Below, in pieces: positions 5,535 through 5,626 of a DNA stretch of 5,626 nucleotides (positions are counted from its first letter, which is position 1; each line of letters opens with the position of its first letter). The notes under the pieces were generated by a model. That model saw only the letters and a program-made list of their open reading frames with translations. It made no database searches and had not been told where the DNA came from. This DNA is from Fidelibacterota bacterium UBA2125. GTDB taxonomy: Bacteria > Fidelibacterota > Marinisomatia > Marinisomatales > S15-B10. Both the position numbers and the translations under genes were made by a program. The stretch is taken from NCBI GenBank assembly GCA_002329125.1, contig DCXX01000084.1, positions 1 through 5,626 of the forward strand, given 5' to 3'.

Positions 5535-5626
5535 GTAAAATAATTACCACAGATGTGCTGGTGATTGGTGCCGGTCTGGCAGGAGAACGGGCGGCCATAG
5601 CGTCTGCCAGCGAAGGGTTGGATGTA
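5531..5626 (+). CDS. frdA: Succinate dehydrogenase/fumarate reductase flavoprotein subunit, N-terminal 32 residues only
   Basis: The catalytic FAD subunit that interconverts succinate and fumarate on the cytoplasmic side of the membrane; the gene runs off the window. The visible part is a short beta strand leading into the FAD-binding Rossmann motif: DVLVIGAGLAGERAA (residues 8-22) has the GxGxxG glycines at 13, 15 and 18, followed by the helix and the start of the second strand. This matches the beginning of FrdA/SdhA. The ATG overlaps the cytochrome b stop (ATGA, 5531-5534), giving the C-A order known for Wolinella frdCAB and Bacteroidota sdhCAB. Other FAD proteins such as L-aspartate oxidase share this motif, so the assignment rests mostly on the neighbour. 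An iron-sulfur subunit gene is expected next, beyond the window. Confidence 0.88.
   Translation, partial: MSKIITTDVLVIGAGLAGERAAIASASEGLDV

Overview
The window looks like a piece of a Gram-negative chromosome with an outer membrane. The genes shown are on the + strand, tightly packed and mostly unidirectional, and no transposase, integrase, tRNA, rRNA or CRISPR array is visible. An outer-membrane-type protein carrying calcium-loop motifs, a CtpA-like protease, a tandem exbD pair feeding a short proline-rich TonB, and a menaquinone-type (type B) succinate dehydrogenase/fumarate reductase together suggest the Fibrobacteres-Chlorobi-Bacteroidetes (FCB) side of the tree, possibly Candidatus Marinimicrobia or a relative. 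That placement is inference from gene style and context, not a sequence search.

Layout. Bases 1-587 are the 3' end of a probable outer-membrane beta-barrel protein with two EF-hand-like DxDxNG/DxNxDG loops. Bases 661-2250 encode a complete S41 carboxyl-terminal processing protease (signal anchor, PDZ domain, Ser-Lys catalytic domain). After a 103-base gap with a possible promoter and a strong ribosome binding site, bases 2354-4455 form a compact exbB-exbD-exbD-tonB operon. The two exbD genes overlap by ATGA, and tonB starts two bases after the second exbD stop. Bases 4456-4709 are the largest non-coding stretch. It holds a strong bulged hairpin and two G5 arms that compete for a single C5 arm. 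Bases 4710-5534 encode a five-helix, di-haem cytochrome b closely resembling Wolinella FrdC, and it overlaps by ATGA the start of the flavoprotein subunit, which runs off the window at 5626.

How the genes work together. ExbB and two ExbD proteins would form the proton-driven motor that energises TonB, which transmits force to outer-membrane receptors. The upstream barrel protein and the periplasmic protease fit an envelope theme, but nothing in the sequence shows that they are clients of the motor. The cytochrome b/flavoprotein pair begins a separate respiratory operon in the order C-A(-B), coupling succinate/fumarate chemistry to the menaquinone pool.

I see no convincing new biological system. 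The most distinctive unexplained element is the structured, attenuator-like intergenic region between tonB and the respiratory operon, followed by the small hairpin over the flavoprotein start.
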